From: Hondaea fermentalgiana | Lineage: Eukaryota > Sar > Bigyra > Thraustochytrida > Thraustochytriidae | Direction of reading: 5' to 3' | Assembly: GCA_014084085.1 (NCBI GenBank) | Contig: NPFB01000022.1 | Location: 99,831 to 157,285, forward strand | DNA: 57,455 bases | Part shown: positions 1 through 10,793 of the stretch, one piece after another | Layout of the letters: the number at the start of each line of letters is the position of its first letter | Numbering within the stretch: the stretch's first letter is position 1 | Notes under the pieces: generated by a model | Seen by the model: the letters and a program-made list of their open reading frames with translations, nothing else | Databases searched by the model: none | Told to the model about the DNA's origin: nothing | Program-made: the position numbers and the translations under genes

Positions 1-152
1 CCCGCCGCGACCCAGGCTGCCTGCGGCCAGCTGACCGCGTAGTTGCTCGTGGAGGTCGCCACCGCGACGGCGAGAGCGCCCCTCGCCAAGCCCTCGGCGC
101 CGGCCGCGAGGACCTCCGGGACTTCCAGGGCGGCCATGCTCATCATCATCAT
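1..152 (-). CDS. Partial N-terminus of an unidentified Ala/Gly-rich protein (runs off the left edge)
   Basis: Read leftwards from an ATG at 152 (a run of Met codons, with a further Met at 137), the minus strand stays open for 50 codons to the window edge. The codons are rich in C/G at the third position, as in the confident genes here. The visible peptide goes from a short acidic stretch into an Ala/Gly/Val-rich hydrophobic segment with a Trp-Pro-Gln and a later Trp, which could be a membrane helix or targeting segment. No family is recognised. It may equally be a chance open frame in GC-rich DNA. Confidence 0.3.
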   Translation of the reverse strand, partial: MMMMSMAALEVPEVLAAGAEGLARGALAVAVATSTSNYAVSWPQAAWVAA

Positions 153-1988
153 CCCCATCCAACCCTCCGGCCCCGCCCGCTTCGCCGCGCGCCTCGACAG
201 CGCCCGCCAGCTCTCTCCGAAGCGGGTCTGCCCTGCCCTGCCCGAGCTCGCGCCTCGCTCCGCTCCGCTCCGCTCCGCTCCGCTCCGGGCGAGCGAGCGA
301 GAGCTACGCTTTTGCGGCCCCTCCGAGCCTCCCTCACCCGCGTTATCGCGTTATCAAGTTCCTGCCGGGCACGCCGCGGCCGCCCCGCGCACAGCGGCGC
401 ACAGCAGCGCAGCGCAGCGCGCAGCCGCAGCGCAGAGATCGAGCGCGCGGCGGAGTCGGGGCCGGCGCGAGGCGCGAGGCGAGGCGGGGCGGGCAGGGCC
501 CGGCATGCGCAGGTTGAGATGCAGGAGGTTGCTTGCCAGGTCTTGTCTTGTCTTGCTGGCGAAATCGGGGCGCACTTGGGAGGTGCGCGAGAGGAACGCA
601 AGCGAGCGGCGGGCGAGCAGCTGCAGCAGCTGCGAGAAGTGAAGGGAAGGAGAACTTGGTCGGCGCAGAGGCTGGACGCAGCGCGGCAGCCGGCACAGCC
701 AGGCTGCAGCTCAGAGGGGGAGCAGGCCGGGTCGGAGCTCCTCCCTTGCGTCTTGGCGCGGGGAAGTGAGACCGGAAGAGGGTAGAACACTACTACCTTG
801 TGGACGCGAGCGACCATCTGTACTAGGCCTAGACTGCTCCCGCTGGCTGCGGCCAACTGTTGCTCGTTGCATTGCGCGTCCAATCCGCGTGCCGGGCCAT
901 CGTCGCGTCCACAGGAACGCAATGGACGGTGTGCTCCTGGCACCGCGGCCTTCGTAGGAGGGGGAGAGGGGGCGCAGCGTAGCACAGCACTGCACTGCGA
1001 CGCGGCCTCGACCCCGAGGCAGTTTCAACAAAAACAAGCTTTCTTGACCGACACGAAACAACGAACCCACGAAGCATCAACGAAACAACTCGGCACGACG
1101 CGACGCGACGCGACGCGACGCGACAGGTCTCGTTCGAGACAACTCGAAGGTTGCGACCAGGACTGGCGCTGCCGCGGTGTCCCGGCCGCGCGGCGCACTG
1201 AAGGAAGGTAGGAGTTGGAGCATTGCGCGAGAGGTGAGGAGAGGGAGATCGCGCCTGCCTTGACTCTTTTGGCCCGGCGTCAGTCAGCCACGACCGAGGT
1301 CGAGCGTGCGGGAATGGAGCAGAGCAGAGCACAGCAGAGTCCGGGCCAGCCATCACGAAGAGCGCCGCGCATGCTTGACGGCAGGGTTGGCACTTTGGCT
1401 TTAGACGAGCAGGGAGCAGGGGGCAGGGAGGAGGAGGTAATGCAGGACGTAGACCTCGGCGGGGAAAGACTTGCTTGCTTGTTTGTTTGATTGCGGCGGG
1501 AGACAGGGAGCCTTGCTGGATGAATGCACGGCTGGCTGTATGGCTGGCTGTATGTATGGCTGGCTGGCTGGTTGGCTTGATGGCTTGATGGACGGACGAT
1601 GGCAGACAGCAGCCGCCACTCGTCTTACAAAGTCGTGGCAGCGAATGAAAGTGCAAAGTCACCGACTTAGCGAATGAAGTACAAAACGCCAGCAGGCTGC
1701 GCTGACTGATGCAATTGCTTCTCACGCAGTCTTTTGTAGCCCGGCTCATGCTCTTCTTCACCCTTGCCAGCCCCAAAATTTCATTGCGGCGCTCTATATC
1801 GAGCATTCCATGCCAGCGCAGATAAAACATCCGCCGTACATCAGGATCTGGATCGTACGATGGTGACCCTCGGCACATAGGCCTAATGGGCAAGTTGCAT
1901 TTTGGTGGTGGTTAGTTTTACTTTTACTTTTCAAGTCGTCAACAGGCCTGGGTATAGTAGAAACATAACAAAGGCTTCGCGCGCAACG
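153..1988. other. Intergenic / 5' leader region, repeat-rich
   Basis: This 1.8 kb stretch separates the left-edge fragment from the gene starting at 1989. It holds GC-rich low-complexity sequence: a GACGC pentamer array at 1096-1124 and imperfect GGCT/TGGC tetramer runs around 1530-1590. Several long open frames on both strands overlap one another and lack plausible starts. The one segment that looks protein-like is on the minus strand at about 1700-1878, reported as a finding. No confident gene. Confidence 0.5.
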
Positions 1989-2684
1989 ATGGAGCCCTCG
2001 GAGAGCGCCAGCGCCGTCTCAGGCCCGGACCCCGCGCAGTCCGCGCAAGACCCCGCGCAGTCCGTGCCCAAGCCCGCCCCGAAAACCGCGGCTGCGCAGC
2101 GGTATCCTTTTTCAGAGGAGGCGGCAAAGGATGCCCTCGCCGGCATGTTGGACGCTGACCTGCCCGTGAGCGTGGTGCAAGAGAAGACGCCAGCGGCCAC
2201 AGCCAAGACCCCGCGACGCGGCAAGAAGCGAGCACGCGCGAAGCAAAAGAGCAACAAGTTTGTCTTCGTCAAACTCGGAAACCTTCACGACAAGCTTGTC
2301 GATGACCAAGGCAGCCCCACCGGCTGGCAGGTTTTCATTGCGCAGGACGGCACAACCAGCGCGCACTGGAGCAACATTAAAAAGCGCATGGGACCATACT
2401 ACAGCGCCATGCCCCTTGAAGAGCTCTTGGTTTGCGAAGATATCGTACCCTTAGAACATGTGACAGGTGCTCCGCCCGATCCCTCCATGCCTTTTCCAAA
2501 GGCAAAATTCCTCGTGCCCCGTCTTGCTCAGCGTTGGCGTTATCACGTTGCTCCAGAAGCGCAAGGCGGCCCAGCGCCCCAGGAACCTTTGGTCTCTGCC
2601 TCGCAGGATTCAAGTTCTCGTCAAACGTCCACGAAACCGCGCAAATCTCCGGGCCGACCCAAAAAACAAGCGAAAAAGGAGTAG
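1989..2684 (+). CDS. Hypothetical basic protein with AT-hook-like C-terminus (231 aa)
   Basis: The open frame begins at a TTG at 1902, but the first ATG is at 1989 and gives a sensible start followed by Ser/Pro/Ala-rich, probably disordered sequence. At about residues 80-95 there is a Lys/Arg-rich cluster that could be a nuclear localisation signal. Residues about 95-200 form a more ordered segment rich in Trp, Tyr and Pro. The C-terminus has a Gly-Arg-Pro-Lys-Lys core flanked by Lys residues, like a single AT-hook. This suggests a nuclear, DNA-associated protein, but I do not recognise the central domain and assign no function. Confidence 0.65.
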   Translation: MEPSESASAVSGPDPAQSAQDPAQSVPKPAPKTAAAQRYPFSEEAAKDALAGMLDADLPVSVVQEKTPAATAKTPRRGKKRARAKQKSNKFVFVKLGNLHDKLVDDQGSPTGWQVFIAQDGTTSAHWSNIKKRMGPYYSAMPLEELLVCEDIVPLEHVTGAPPDPSMPFPKAKFLVPRLAQRWRYHVAPEAQGGPAPQEPLVSASQDSSSRQTSTKPRKSPGRPKKQAKKE

Positions 2685-3858
2685 TCTATAACGCCAAAGC
2701 GTGTTCCTCTTTCATGAGCAATGTGGATTGCATCTCATTGCTCGAGTCAGTCAGTGGCCAATAGCAAACTTCTAAGGCCAGCAGTAGATTTCTGAGGCCA
2801 GCGGCAAATGTTTTACGCATTTGCGTTCCTGTTATGATTGGCTTCTTTGCCAAAAAGTTCCCGCGTCAGCTATGCTGATTACGTTAGGATGAAACGCATG
2901 ATGCTCAATAAGGTTTTCCTTGATTGTAAAAGGCTTTACGTGGTCGTCATCATGTAAAGTAGCTGACGAAAGGAAAACTCGTATGAATATTTTGTTTCTA
3001 CTGACTAAGATAGAGAAACCTTGACAGCTTGCACTGAGGCAGAAAAGTAGGATTTGCATCTTCGTCTTGAGGCGTTGCTCAAAGGCAATTGCGATGCGTT
3101 GCTACAACCGAGCAAGTATTTACGACCTTTTTTTTATTTACCAAAAACCTTTTTGAACACACCTTGCCGGATCACCAAGACAGTGTTCCTACAGAAAATA
3201 AGTATGCCTGCTCGATATTTACTGCGGTATGCAGTAGCTCGAATCTCTCGCGACGATCAACTCGAAACGCTCGCGGCGAATGCGGAAAACGTTTTGAGAC
3301 GTTTGAGGCGAACACGACAAAGGTTTTGAAACGTTCATCGAAGCATTTGCGCGCAGTCCATTTCCTTCAAAACATGCAAATCGCACGAAAATGAGGACAA
3401 GGGCGAGGATAAGGCCGAGCTATAACAACAAGTTACTGACTTTGCTCTATCCTGCCTTCTGTATACTGCGCTTTCGGAGGGTCGTCCGAAGGAAGTTCGG
3501 GGGTCATGTAAACTCTAGTCGTACATATCCCCTTGCTCCTGGCTGCGCGATCGGCACACATACCAGCGCTGCCTGCCTCCATAGCATGCTCTTCCTCAGG
3601 CACGGTCTTGTCTCTTGTGCCTTGGACCAACGGTAGACTGCCCTGCCCTGCCCTGCCCTGCTTAATTGCATTTGATGAGAGGAGTAAACCGGGTGACGAT
3701 GAGAAACCCAAAACCGCCACGAAGTGCAGCACTGATTTCCTTACCGGCCAGGTCGGCCGGACACATCACCACCGACCGCCCCGGCCGCGCCACCAGCAAG
3801 CAAAAGTAGCGCGCAACGCGAGACCAGCCGGGTAAGACAGAGGTTGCTGCGCAGCGGC
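2685..3858. other. Intergenic, AT-richer, no gene seen
   Basis: The composition drops in GC compared with the flanking genes. Overlapping short open frames at 3054-3394 have no good start or recognisable protein. A CCCTG pentamer repeat lies at 3640-3661, about 200 bases before the sulfotransferase start. I see no RNA gene. Confidence 0.5.
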
Positions 3859-5181
3859 ATGACGCGGGGCAGGTCAAGAGCGGCCACGCGGCACCGCTCC
3901 TCGGTGTTCAAGTTAGTGGCCGTCGTTCTTGGGCTTGTCCTCGTAGCATGGACAGCGCAGAGAGCCGGGATGGACAGCACCGGACTTCTTCGTCGCCCGC
4001 CAGACGCCTCGAGCGCTCTTCTCGGTGACAAGTATGGCGAGGGCCCTGCGAGGGGCGGGCCAAGTAGTCGTTCGTACGCCAGAGCAGACGAGAGAGAAAT
4101 ATCGAACCCCGGCTGGCATAGTTTGAGCACCTTCAAGGCGTATATTGCTTCGCAGCAAGACGATATAGCGTGCAAGAGCTCCATTCTCTCGCTTGCAGAC
4201 GAGCTGCAGACAATGCTACTAGAGCGTGGCACGGGCATCCCCATATTCATTGGCGGGATCGGCGACTCAGGAACACGCTCTCTCGTCGACTTTTTTTCTG
4301 CATTTAATGTCTCCTTTGGCAAAACCTCACACTCGCGCGACTCCGTCGCGTGGATGGGCATCTATGACATGGTTTCGTGCACAGAAGAGAACGCAACCTC
4401 GAGCGTGAAAGTGGGCGACATTTATACGACCATTCTCGCTGAGCATGGCGTCTTCGGCATGGAGTTTAACGACCACGTTCGGTCCAAAGGAGCGTGGTTT
4501 TCGGGTCTGCAAGTCATGTTGCGTGTCTTGCTTCAACAGCTACGCTTCAGTGGGGATGATGCGGTGATGGTCGCACTCAAGCAACCACGAACAACTCTCT
4601 TGCTACCAATGCTGCACAAACTCTTTGGTGACCAATTACGCTACATTCACTTGCTCAGAGACCCGCGAGACCTCGCAGGTGGCACCTTTGATAGGTTTTT
4701 CAGGGATGTTTGCAAAATCTTCTACACCGACGCTCTCGACAATGAACAATGTAGGGGAGGTGTACGCAATAGGCTTGAATTCGACGCAAGGTATGATCTG
4801 GAGGCCATGCACTGGCTTACCGGCCATTTGAACGCCAATCAATATCTGGCAATTCGCATCGAGGACCTTGTCAGCGAAGACAATGTGCCGTGTCTGCACA
4901 CACTACTTGACTTCGCAGGTCGCGAATGGCCAATGTTGCGCGTTTTGCCTCAGACTGTCCAAGAACAAGCGGATAATTTTATATCGCATCGCGGATCCTT
5001 TGGGGGGCGCAAATTTTCGCCCAAGGAGCGAGCCGAGGTGAATTTTGGGTCCTTACGACGCGCAAAGGTACTCTATGCATTGCGACAATTCGGCTACTCT
5101 ATGCCCCGTGAGCAAGATCTCGAGGCGAACTGGGAAACGGACGGCTTTTGCGGACAGCGAATGCCGGCCCTCCATCATTGA
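3859..5181 (+). CDS. Golgi-type sulfotransferase, type II membrane protein (440 aa)
   Basis: Predicted to transfer sulfate from PAPS to a carbohydrate or protein acceptor in the Golgi lumen. Residues about 16-36 form a single hydrophobic anchor after a short Arg-rich cytoplasmic tail, the usual type II topology. The 5'-phosphosulfate-binding loop is seen as Gly-Gly-Ile-Gly-Asp-Ser-Gly-Thr-Arg at about 130-140, although the usual Lys/Arg in this loop is not in its standard place. A 3'-phosphate-binding strand with Leu-Arg-Asp-Pro-Arg-Asp is near residue 265. The open frame extends upstream to a TTG at 3844, so the ATG at 3859 is taken as start. Thraustochytrids have sulfated galactan scales, so scale polysaccharide is a reasonable but unproven acceptor. 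Acceptor specificity cannot be read from the sequence. Confidence 0.75.
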   Translation: MTRGRSRAATRHRSSVFKLVAVVLGLVLVAWTAQRAGMDSTGLLRRPPDASSALLGDKYGEGPARGGPSSRSYARADEREISNPGWHSLSTFKAYIASQQDDIACKSSILSLADELQTMLLERGTGIPIFIGGIGDSGTRSLVDFFSAFNVSFGKTSHSRDSVAWMGIYDMVSCTEENATSSVKVGDIYTTILAEHGVFGMEFNDHVRSKGAWFSGLQVMLRVLLQQLRFSGDDAVMVALKQPRTTLLLPMLHKLFGDQLRYIHLLRDPRDLAGGTFDRFFRDVCKIFYTDALDNEQCRGGVRNRLEFDARYDLEAMHWLTGHLNANQYLAIRIEDLVSEDNVPCLHTLLDFAGREWPMLRVLPQTVQEQADNFISHRGSFGGRKFSPKERAEVNFGSLRRAKVLYALRQFGYSMPREQDLEANWETDGFCGQRMPALHH

Positions 5182-5279
5182 ACGCCAAAAAGTGCAGCCC
5201 ACAGTGGCTTCTCATTATCCTTGAGGCAATAGAGATTCTCATGCCCATCATCGACGATAGACTTCAATCAGAGCTCTTC

Positions 5280-6559
5280 TTACGGTTCAGAGGAGGGTAG
5301 GAAGCGGTTACGGATTCGGTCAATCCAGCTGACAGCCTCAAGCGAGACACTACCTTGTGGCGCCTGGATTGAAAGACGCGCAAGCGTTTGCAGGGCCTCC
5401 CCCCCACTGGCAACCACAGCGTCTCCTTCACCATCATCCGATTGATTGGTTGTCGCACCTGACCATGTAGCCTGGCGAGTCTTGGTAGCTTCCAAGTTTA
5501 CCTTGCCCGTCATACTCGCACGATGCGTGGCCCTGTTGGGCTCTGGGGCCCCAGCAAAGGTGCCACGCACAACGTTCGGCTCGTCGGCGGACGCCACGAG
5601 ACCCTCTGGGCATTTTTCAATGGGGTGTTTCGCAGCAGCATCGACGAGGATTTCTTGGTCCATGGGAAGTGTGACCTGGATTGCACCATCCTTGGTGAGG
5701 AGACGGCAAGGAGTCGTTTCTGAGAGTGAATCGAATTGGACCTCAACGTTGCCACGTTCAATCTCGAGGTCTACAGAGCCGCTGACGCCGAGAAGCTTGA
5801 CGTTGGCGGAACCTCGCACGACAAGACGTCCGTGAAATCCGTTGACTGCAAGCGTGCCTCCATTCTGTGCAGTAATCGTCGCTTCGTCCACGTAGGCTGC
5901 CTGAATGTCCATATTGCCGCTCGTGGACTCGAGACGTGCAGACTGCGCAAGAAGCTTGCGCGTTGAAAAGGATGCGCAAGCGATAGTCATGTCAACTGCT
6001 TCGAGGTCCTTGCTGACCTTGATGTCGCCTTGGCTCGTGAGGTCCACCTTGTTGCCCCGCACTTTGCCAAGACGAATCCCAGTGTGACCATGGGCCGTGA
6101 GATCTCCTTCGAGGTAGTCGGTGATCTCGAGCGATCCAGCCTGCGACACCAGCTCCACGTCTGATCGATAGGGGATGATAAACTCCGTAGAGAGAACGTC
6201 CTCGTTTGATGTAAAGTTAACACATGCATTGTGCTTGTCCTGTGAAACATTAACGTTCGGGCCCTTGGCAAATTTGACGATTGTGCTCTGACTTTCGCCC
6301 GGGACGAGGCGAAGCGCAGCTTTGCCGGTGGACTTGGCCACCACTTTACCTGGGCCATCATTCTGTTTACTCCGCACCACCTTGTTAGCTTTTGCGCTTC
6401 TGGTTTCTTTCAACCTCCTTCACGTACCTTAAATTCTAGCTCTTCGAGATGCTGAGCAGCATCTTGGTGCGCGGCACGTACGAAACGCGCGGCTGTCAAG
6501 TGTTGTTGCGAGGCGAGCGCGGTGGCAGCTCTTTGGAGGTTGCGAAGCGTCAAGGCCAT
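5280..6559 (-). CDS. FAM185A-like protein with mitochondrial presequence, two exons (404 aa)
   Basis: The long open frame (5280-6413) starts with TTG and no usable ATG. Splicing solves this: exon 1 is 6559-6428 and exon 2 is 6362-5280, with a 65-base intron (6427-6363) having a GTACGTG donor, a CTAAC branch-like site and an AAACAG acceptor, joined in phase 0. Exon 1 encodes 44 residues beginning Met-Ala-Leu-Thr-Leu-Arg-Asn-Leu-Gln-Arg, rich in Arg, Ala and Leu with no acidic residue in the first 30, a typical mitochondrial presequence. The rest is a repeating beta-strand pattern of alternating Gly, Val, Thr and Asp like the DUF4097/FAM185A beta-helix fold. The molecular role of this family is poorly known. 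It is convergent with the sulfotransferase and divergent from alpha-actinin. Confidence 0.7.
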
Positions 6560-7189
6560 CTTCTCCTTCTTTGCAGTAGTCACCCGCACCAGCTCCCACG
6601 CGCTTGCCTACACCAGTCAGCAGAGGTTGGCGGCGAACGACGTGTCCTTTGTCGTCGTCGTCGTCGTCGTCTTGATGAAGTCTCGAGTTGTCGTCCTGCG
6701 GCTTTCGCTTCTTTCTTTCCTTGTGCGCGGTGAACAACTTCGCAAGTTTCTTTTGGCTGCGAGTGGTGTGAACGTGTAGCACGTTAAGCATGTTTGGAAC
6801 TTGAACAACTCGAAAGACCAAAAAGATCCAGTTTCGCTTTGGGTCGAATCGTTCGAGAGGGAGAGAACAAAAAATCAAATTGTCAGTCAAATCCAAAAAG
6901 CAAAAATCCAACCAGAAGCCGACCGCGTCCCGACCGCCCCTGCGTCCCGACCGCCCGCGACCGCTGCAGCTCGAGCGAGCGAGCGTGCGTGCGTGCGTGC
7001 GTACGCGCACCCTCGGTTCTTCGCTTCCTTGCTCTCGCCTTCGCTCGCGCTTTCGCAGGGCACGGCAGGCAGGCGAGTGAGCGAGCGAACAAGCGAGCTC
7101 CGCCTTGATCGCTGCAACAGCAAGACGGCCTAGGTTGACCTTGTCCATCCACCGGAGACCAAAGACAAGCAAGCAAGCAAGCAAGCAGG
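6560..7189. promoter_or_regulatory. Divergent intergenic region between the FAM185A-like gene and alpha-actinin
   Basis: These 630 bases must hold the 5' leaders and promoters of both genes. Visible features are a GTC repeat around 6650-6672, a GCGT/GCGA-rich stretch at 6975-7000, and a CAAG tetramer array at 7166-7187 ending two bases before the actinin ATG. No TATA box could be assigned with confidence. Confidence 0.4.
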
Positions 7190-9907
7190 ATGTCGCGCGT
7201 GCACAACAACGAGGACCGCGAGGCCTGGATCGGAATCCAGCGCAAGACATTCACGCGATGGTAAGTTGGGTGCTCGTGCGCAGCGTCAAGGCGCGTTGCA
7301 CACTCTCTCTCTCTCTTTTCGTCTTTATTGTCGCGACAAAAGAATATCGGAAACTGACGGGACGTGCCCGGAACCGGAACCGGACAAACCTTGTGTGTGA
7401 TGGATGATCTGTCTGATATCACGACAATCCTCCTATTTTTCTTTGTTTTTTACCTGCGCAGGGCGAACCAGTATCTTCCCCCCGGGAACAAGATCGAGGA
7501 ACTGGTGCCTGACCTTGCGGACGGCACTGTCCTTGCGTCCCTTTTGGGCCGCATCTCGGACGAAAATGTAGGACGCATCAACAGCAAGCCCAAAATGGAC
7601 ATTCAAAAGCTCGAGAACCTGAACCAGTGCCTCAAGTTCATCCGCGACCACGACATTCCGCTGGTAAACATTGGTTCCTCGGATATCCTCAAGGGCAACG
7701 AAAAGCTCGTGCTCGGTCTCCTGTGGACCATCATTCTGCGCTTTGAGGTGAGCGGCGCCGACGGCAAGGCCGGTCTTCTCTTGTGGCTGCAGCGCTCCAC
7801 CAAGGGCTACACGAATGTGGACGTCAAGGACTTCACCTCGTCCTGGACGGATGGCCTCGCCTTTAATGCGCTCATTCATCGCTATCGCCCTGATCTGCTC
7901 GAGTTCGATGGGCTGTCGCCCGCAGAAGGCCTGGCGAACTGTGAACAGGCCTTTTCCATCGCCGAGGACAAGCTGGGCATCGCCCGACTCTTGGACCCGG
8001 AGGACGTGGTCGAGCACCCCGATGAAAAGTCGCAAGTGGCGTACCTGAGCCAGTTCTTCAAGCTGTTTGCAGGCCAGGCCAAGCTGGAGTCCAAGCTTCG
8101 GGCTGTCAAGAACGCTGTCGCGGTAACCCGGCGCCACGATGACTGGATGAACCAGTACACGCAGCTGAGCAAGGAGGTGCAGGACTTTGTGAGCAGCAAC
8201 AAGAGCCGCTTCGAGAACGCGCCAGCGCTGAGCGCCACCGATGATGTCAAGGCGGCCCTCGACGACTTCAACACGTACATGAACAACGTCAAGCCCGAGA
8301 TGGCATCGAAACGCGCCGAGGCCGAAGGTGTCTACACGACACTCGTGAGCAGCAAGCGGAACAACAACCGACCCGAGTTCTCGGCCGAGATCCCGCCGGC
8401 AGACCTCGGTGCAGCCTGGGAGAGCCTCGAGCACGCCGAGCAATCGTATGAACGGCAAATGCTTGATCGCTACCTCAGCTACCGCATGGCGGATCATGCT
8501 GTGGCCAAGTTCAAGGCCAAGTCGGTGGCGGTGAACGTGTGGCTCGACGAAAAGCTTGCCGTCTTTGGGGAAGGCGTCAAGGGCGGCTCTGTCTCTGAGC
8601 TCGAAACCGAGCTTGAGATGCACGCGAGCTACGAAAGTCGTCTCAAACTTTATGACACCGTGATGGAGGAGCTCCGCGCCATTGTGGCCAAGGCCGAGAC
8701 CAGCGAGGGCCACGCGGGTGTGGCAGATGCCAGCCAGGGCATGCGCGATCTCGACGAGAAGATGTCGACCTGCAAGTCCCAGGGCGAGAGCCACCGCTCT
8801 GCGCTAGAGTCGGCGCTGGAGTCCGAGAAGGCGCTGGCGGCCAAGGACAAGCTCTACCTGCAAAAGATCAACGAGCTCGACTTCCTCGTGGACCAGCTTG
8901 ATCAGAGCCTGAGCGAGGACATTACGGGCGCCACCACTGCGGAAATGACCGAGCTTCAGGGCCAAATGGGATCGATTGAGCAAAGCGTGCAGGCGGCGCT
9001 GACGAGCGTCGATGAGGTCTCGGCCCTTGCCGCGGAGATTGAGAGCAAGCGGCCGGACGCCAAGGATCACTGCGCGCAGCAGCGCAGCCGTATCGAGTCG
9101 ATGCAGAGCAAGGTGAACTCGCTGCAGAGCGACCTTGGCTCTGTATTGGCGGCCGAGCAGCGGCGCGACGAGCTGTCTCAGCGTTTTGCGGGTCTCGCCA
9201 ACGAGTTTGCCAGCTTTTGCGACGGCCAGCGCGCTGCCCTGGGCGGTGTTTCCGGGTCCCTTGACGACCAGAAGGAGGCCATCGCCAAGCTGCGCAGCGA
9301 GGTCGCTGGCGAGGACTCGGCGGGCGCCGCTAAGCTTGCCGCGCTCGAAGAAGCTTCGCAGGCATGCGAGGAGGCCGAGCTCGTGGCTAACACGTACACG
9401 ACGCACACGATCTTTTCCCTTCGCTCCAACCACGAGCAGCTGCTCAAGGATCTGAAGCGTGCTGATGAGGCTATTTCTGCACAGCTTATGGCGCAAAAGT
9501 CGCTGCAGATCTCGCCGGAGCAGCTCAAGGAGGCTCAAGAGATCTTTAGCGTCTTTGACACCGACAATGATGGCAAGCTCCGCCTTTCAGAGCTGCGCGA
9601 GGCTTGCCTCGGCGCGGGTATTGATCTCGATGATCAGGAGCTGGAGTCCCGCATGCGAGCGCGCTCGTCAACGATGGTGTTCACGCAGGATGATTTCATT
9701 GCCTTTTTCGTCGACGAGCTCCAGTCGGGCGACTCCAAGGATGACGTTGTCGAAGCCTTCAAGGCCATTGCTCCTGAGGGCTCGCTTTCCTCTGAACAGA
9801 TTCAAAAGAACTTTGGCGCCATTGACGCTGATCTCGCCTCCTATTTGCAGGGCAACATGTCGGACGGCGACTACGTCAAGTTCACCGAGCAGCTTTTCAC
9901 GCGCTGA
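7190..9907 (+). CDS. Alpha-actinin, two exons (838 aa)
   Basis: Actin cross-linking protein of the spectrin superfamily. Exon 1 (7190-7260) encodes 23 codons ending at Lys-Thr-Phe-Thr-Arg. After a 201-base intron (7261-7461, donor GTAAGT, acceptor GCGCAG, phase 2) exon 2 restores the classic Arg-Trp-Ala-Asn start of the first calponin-homology domain. CH1 is about 17-120 and CH2 about 133-240, followed by a helical rod of roughly 450 residues rich in Glu, Lys, Leu and Ala, long enough for about four spectrin repeats. The C-terminal module has one canonical EF-hand loop (Asp-Thr-Asp-Asn-Asp-Gly near residue 723) and then degenerate EF-hands. The length is close to animal alpha-actinins (about 890) and longer than several short protist forms. 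In thraustochytrids it could act in the actin-rich ectoplasmic net, which is inference. Confidence 0.93.
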
Positions 9908-10250
9908 GGTGATTTTAATCTTTTAACCTCCTCCCTTTTATGAAACCATCTTTTTCTATCGCATTACGCCGGACCTTGGGCAACAATAATTATTGGTTTG
10001 CTGTTGTCTTGTCTTCTGAAAGGCACAAACTTTGCACGGAGTTATTGTTTTCCAAAATTCAGAAGAAGAAGGAGAAGTCATCATTTTTACAAAAATGAAA
10101 CAAACAAATAAAGAAAGGAAAGTAGAAGCAATCGGGGTTCAAGAAATATCGTACTTTCAATCCTTAGCTTTGATTCAAAAAAGGGGGACCCAGGGTCAGC
10201 AGCGCCCTACGTCACCAGCGCGAAGGAATGAGTTTGTGGTGGGCTGTCCT
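9908..10250. other. Convergent 3' intergenic region
   Basis: AT-rich sequence between the alpha-actinin stop and the stop of the minus-strand gene at 10251. It must hold both 3' UTRs. AATAAT/AAATAAAG-like words at about 9984 and 10106 could be polyadenylation signals. No gene is seen. Confidence 0.4.
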
Positions 10251-10793
10251 CTAATATTCTTCCTGCTTCTTGATGCGTTCGGCCTGGGCCTTTTCAAGCT
10301 CCTCCAGACGCGTCCGAAGCTTGTCGTGGTGCCTGCGGAGGACTTCCTCGCGCTGGCCGGGAACAAAGACACAAGTGAAGAGATCGCGGGCCGTGCCAAA
10401 GATGCTGTCCGAGCTTGCAAAGGTGGCGGCCCGGACAAAGTCCTCGGCGATCTCATTACACGGATGCGAGGTCTTGGACTTGAGCTTGTCGTAGACCTCC
10501 TGCTTGTTATCGTCGCTGCGCGTGTGCGCATCGTGCGCAGCGGTGTCGATCCTCTTGGTGGCGCCCTCCGCGAGCCTCTGCACGGCGCTCTTGGCTACCG
10601 ACGCCAGCCCGTCGGCATCTTCGGCCTTGCTGGCCTCCTCTGCCAGCTTGCGAAAGGCCTCCGGGGCGTCTTCCGCCGCCTTCTTCACCTCATCCTCCAG
10701 GCCGCCCATCTCTACCCGCTCCCGCTCCCGCTCCCGCTTCGCGCCGACTTCAATCCAGGCCTCCTCGATGAGCGTCTGGAGCTGCTGCTGCAT
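10251..10793 (-). CDS. Hypothetical small helical protein (180 aa)
   Basis: The frame opens at a TTG at 10865, but the first in-frame ATG is at 10793. The product is highly charged, with Ala/Glu/Lys helices over most of its length and a coiled-coil-like C-terminus ending in Glu-Glu-Tyr. The only Cys residues are two in the second half, one in a Ser-His-Pro-Cys-Asn stretch and one in a hydrophobic Leu-Phe-Thr-Cys-Val-Phe patch. Codon third positions are C/G rich on this strand, unlike the overlapping plus-strand frame. I do not recognise the family. An upstream exon cannot be excluded because the open frame runs 24 codons before the ATG. Confidence 0.55.
   Translation of the reverse strand: MQQQLQTLIEEAWIEVGAKRERERERVEMGGLEDEVKKAAEDAPEAFRKLAEEASKAEDADGLASVAKSAVQRLAEGATKRIDTAAHDAHTRSDDNKQEVYDKLKSKTSHPCNEIAEDFVRAATFASSDSIFGTARDLFTCVFVPGQREEVLRRHHDKLRTRLEELEKAQAERIKKQEEY

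Noticed and set aside
149..985. 278-codon minus-strand open frame
   Set aside because: Overlaps several frames of similar length on both strands in GC-rich repeat sequence, with Arg/Ala/Ser/Pro composition and no domain.
829..1893. 354-codon minus-strand open frame as one gene
   Set aside because: Starts at TTG, and most of it translates GACGC and GGCT repeats into low-complexity peptide. Only the first 55 codons look protein-like and are noted separately.
7433..8794. 453-codon minus-strand open frame
   Set aside because: Antisense to the alpha-actinin CH and rod domains, which are certain. Long antisense frames are expected opposite C/G-third-position genes.
8804..9538. 244-codon minus-strand open frame
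   Set aside because: Antisense shadow of the alpha-actinin rod.
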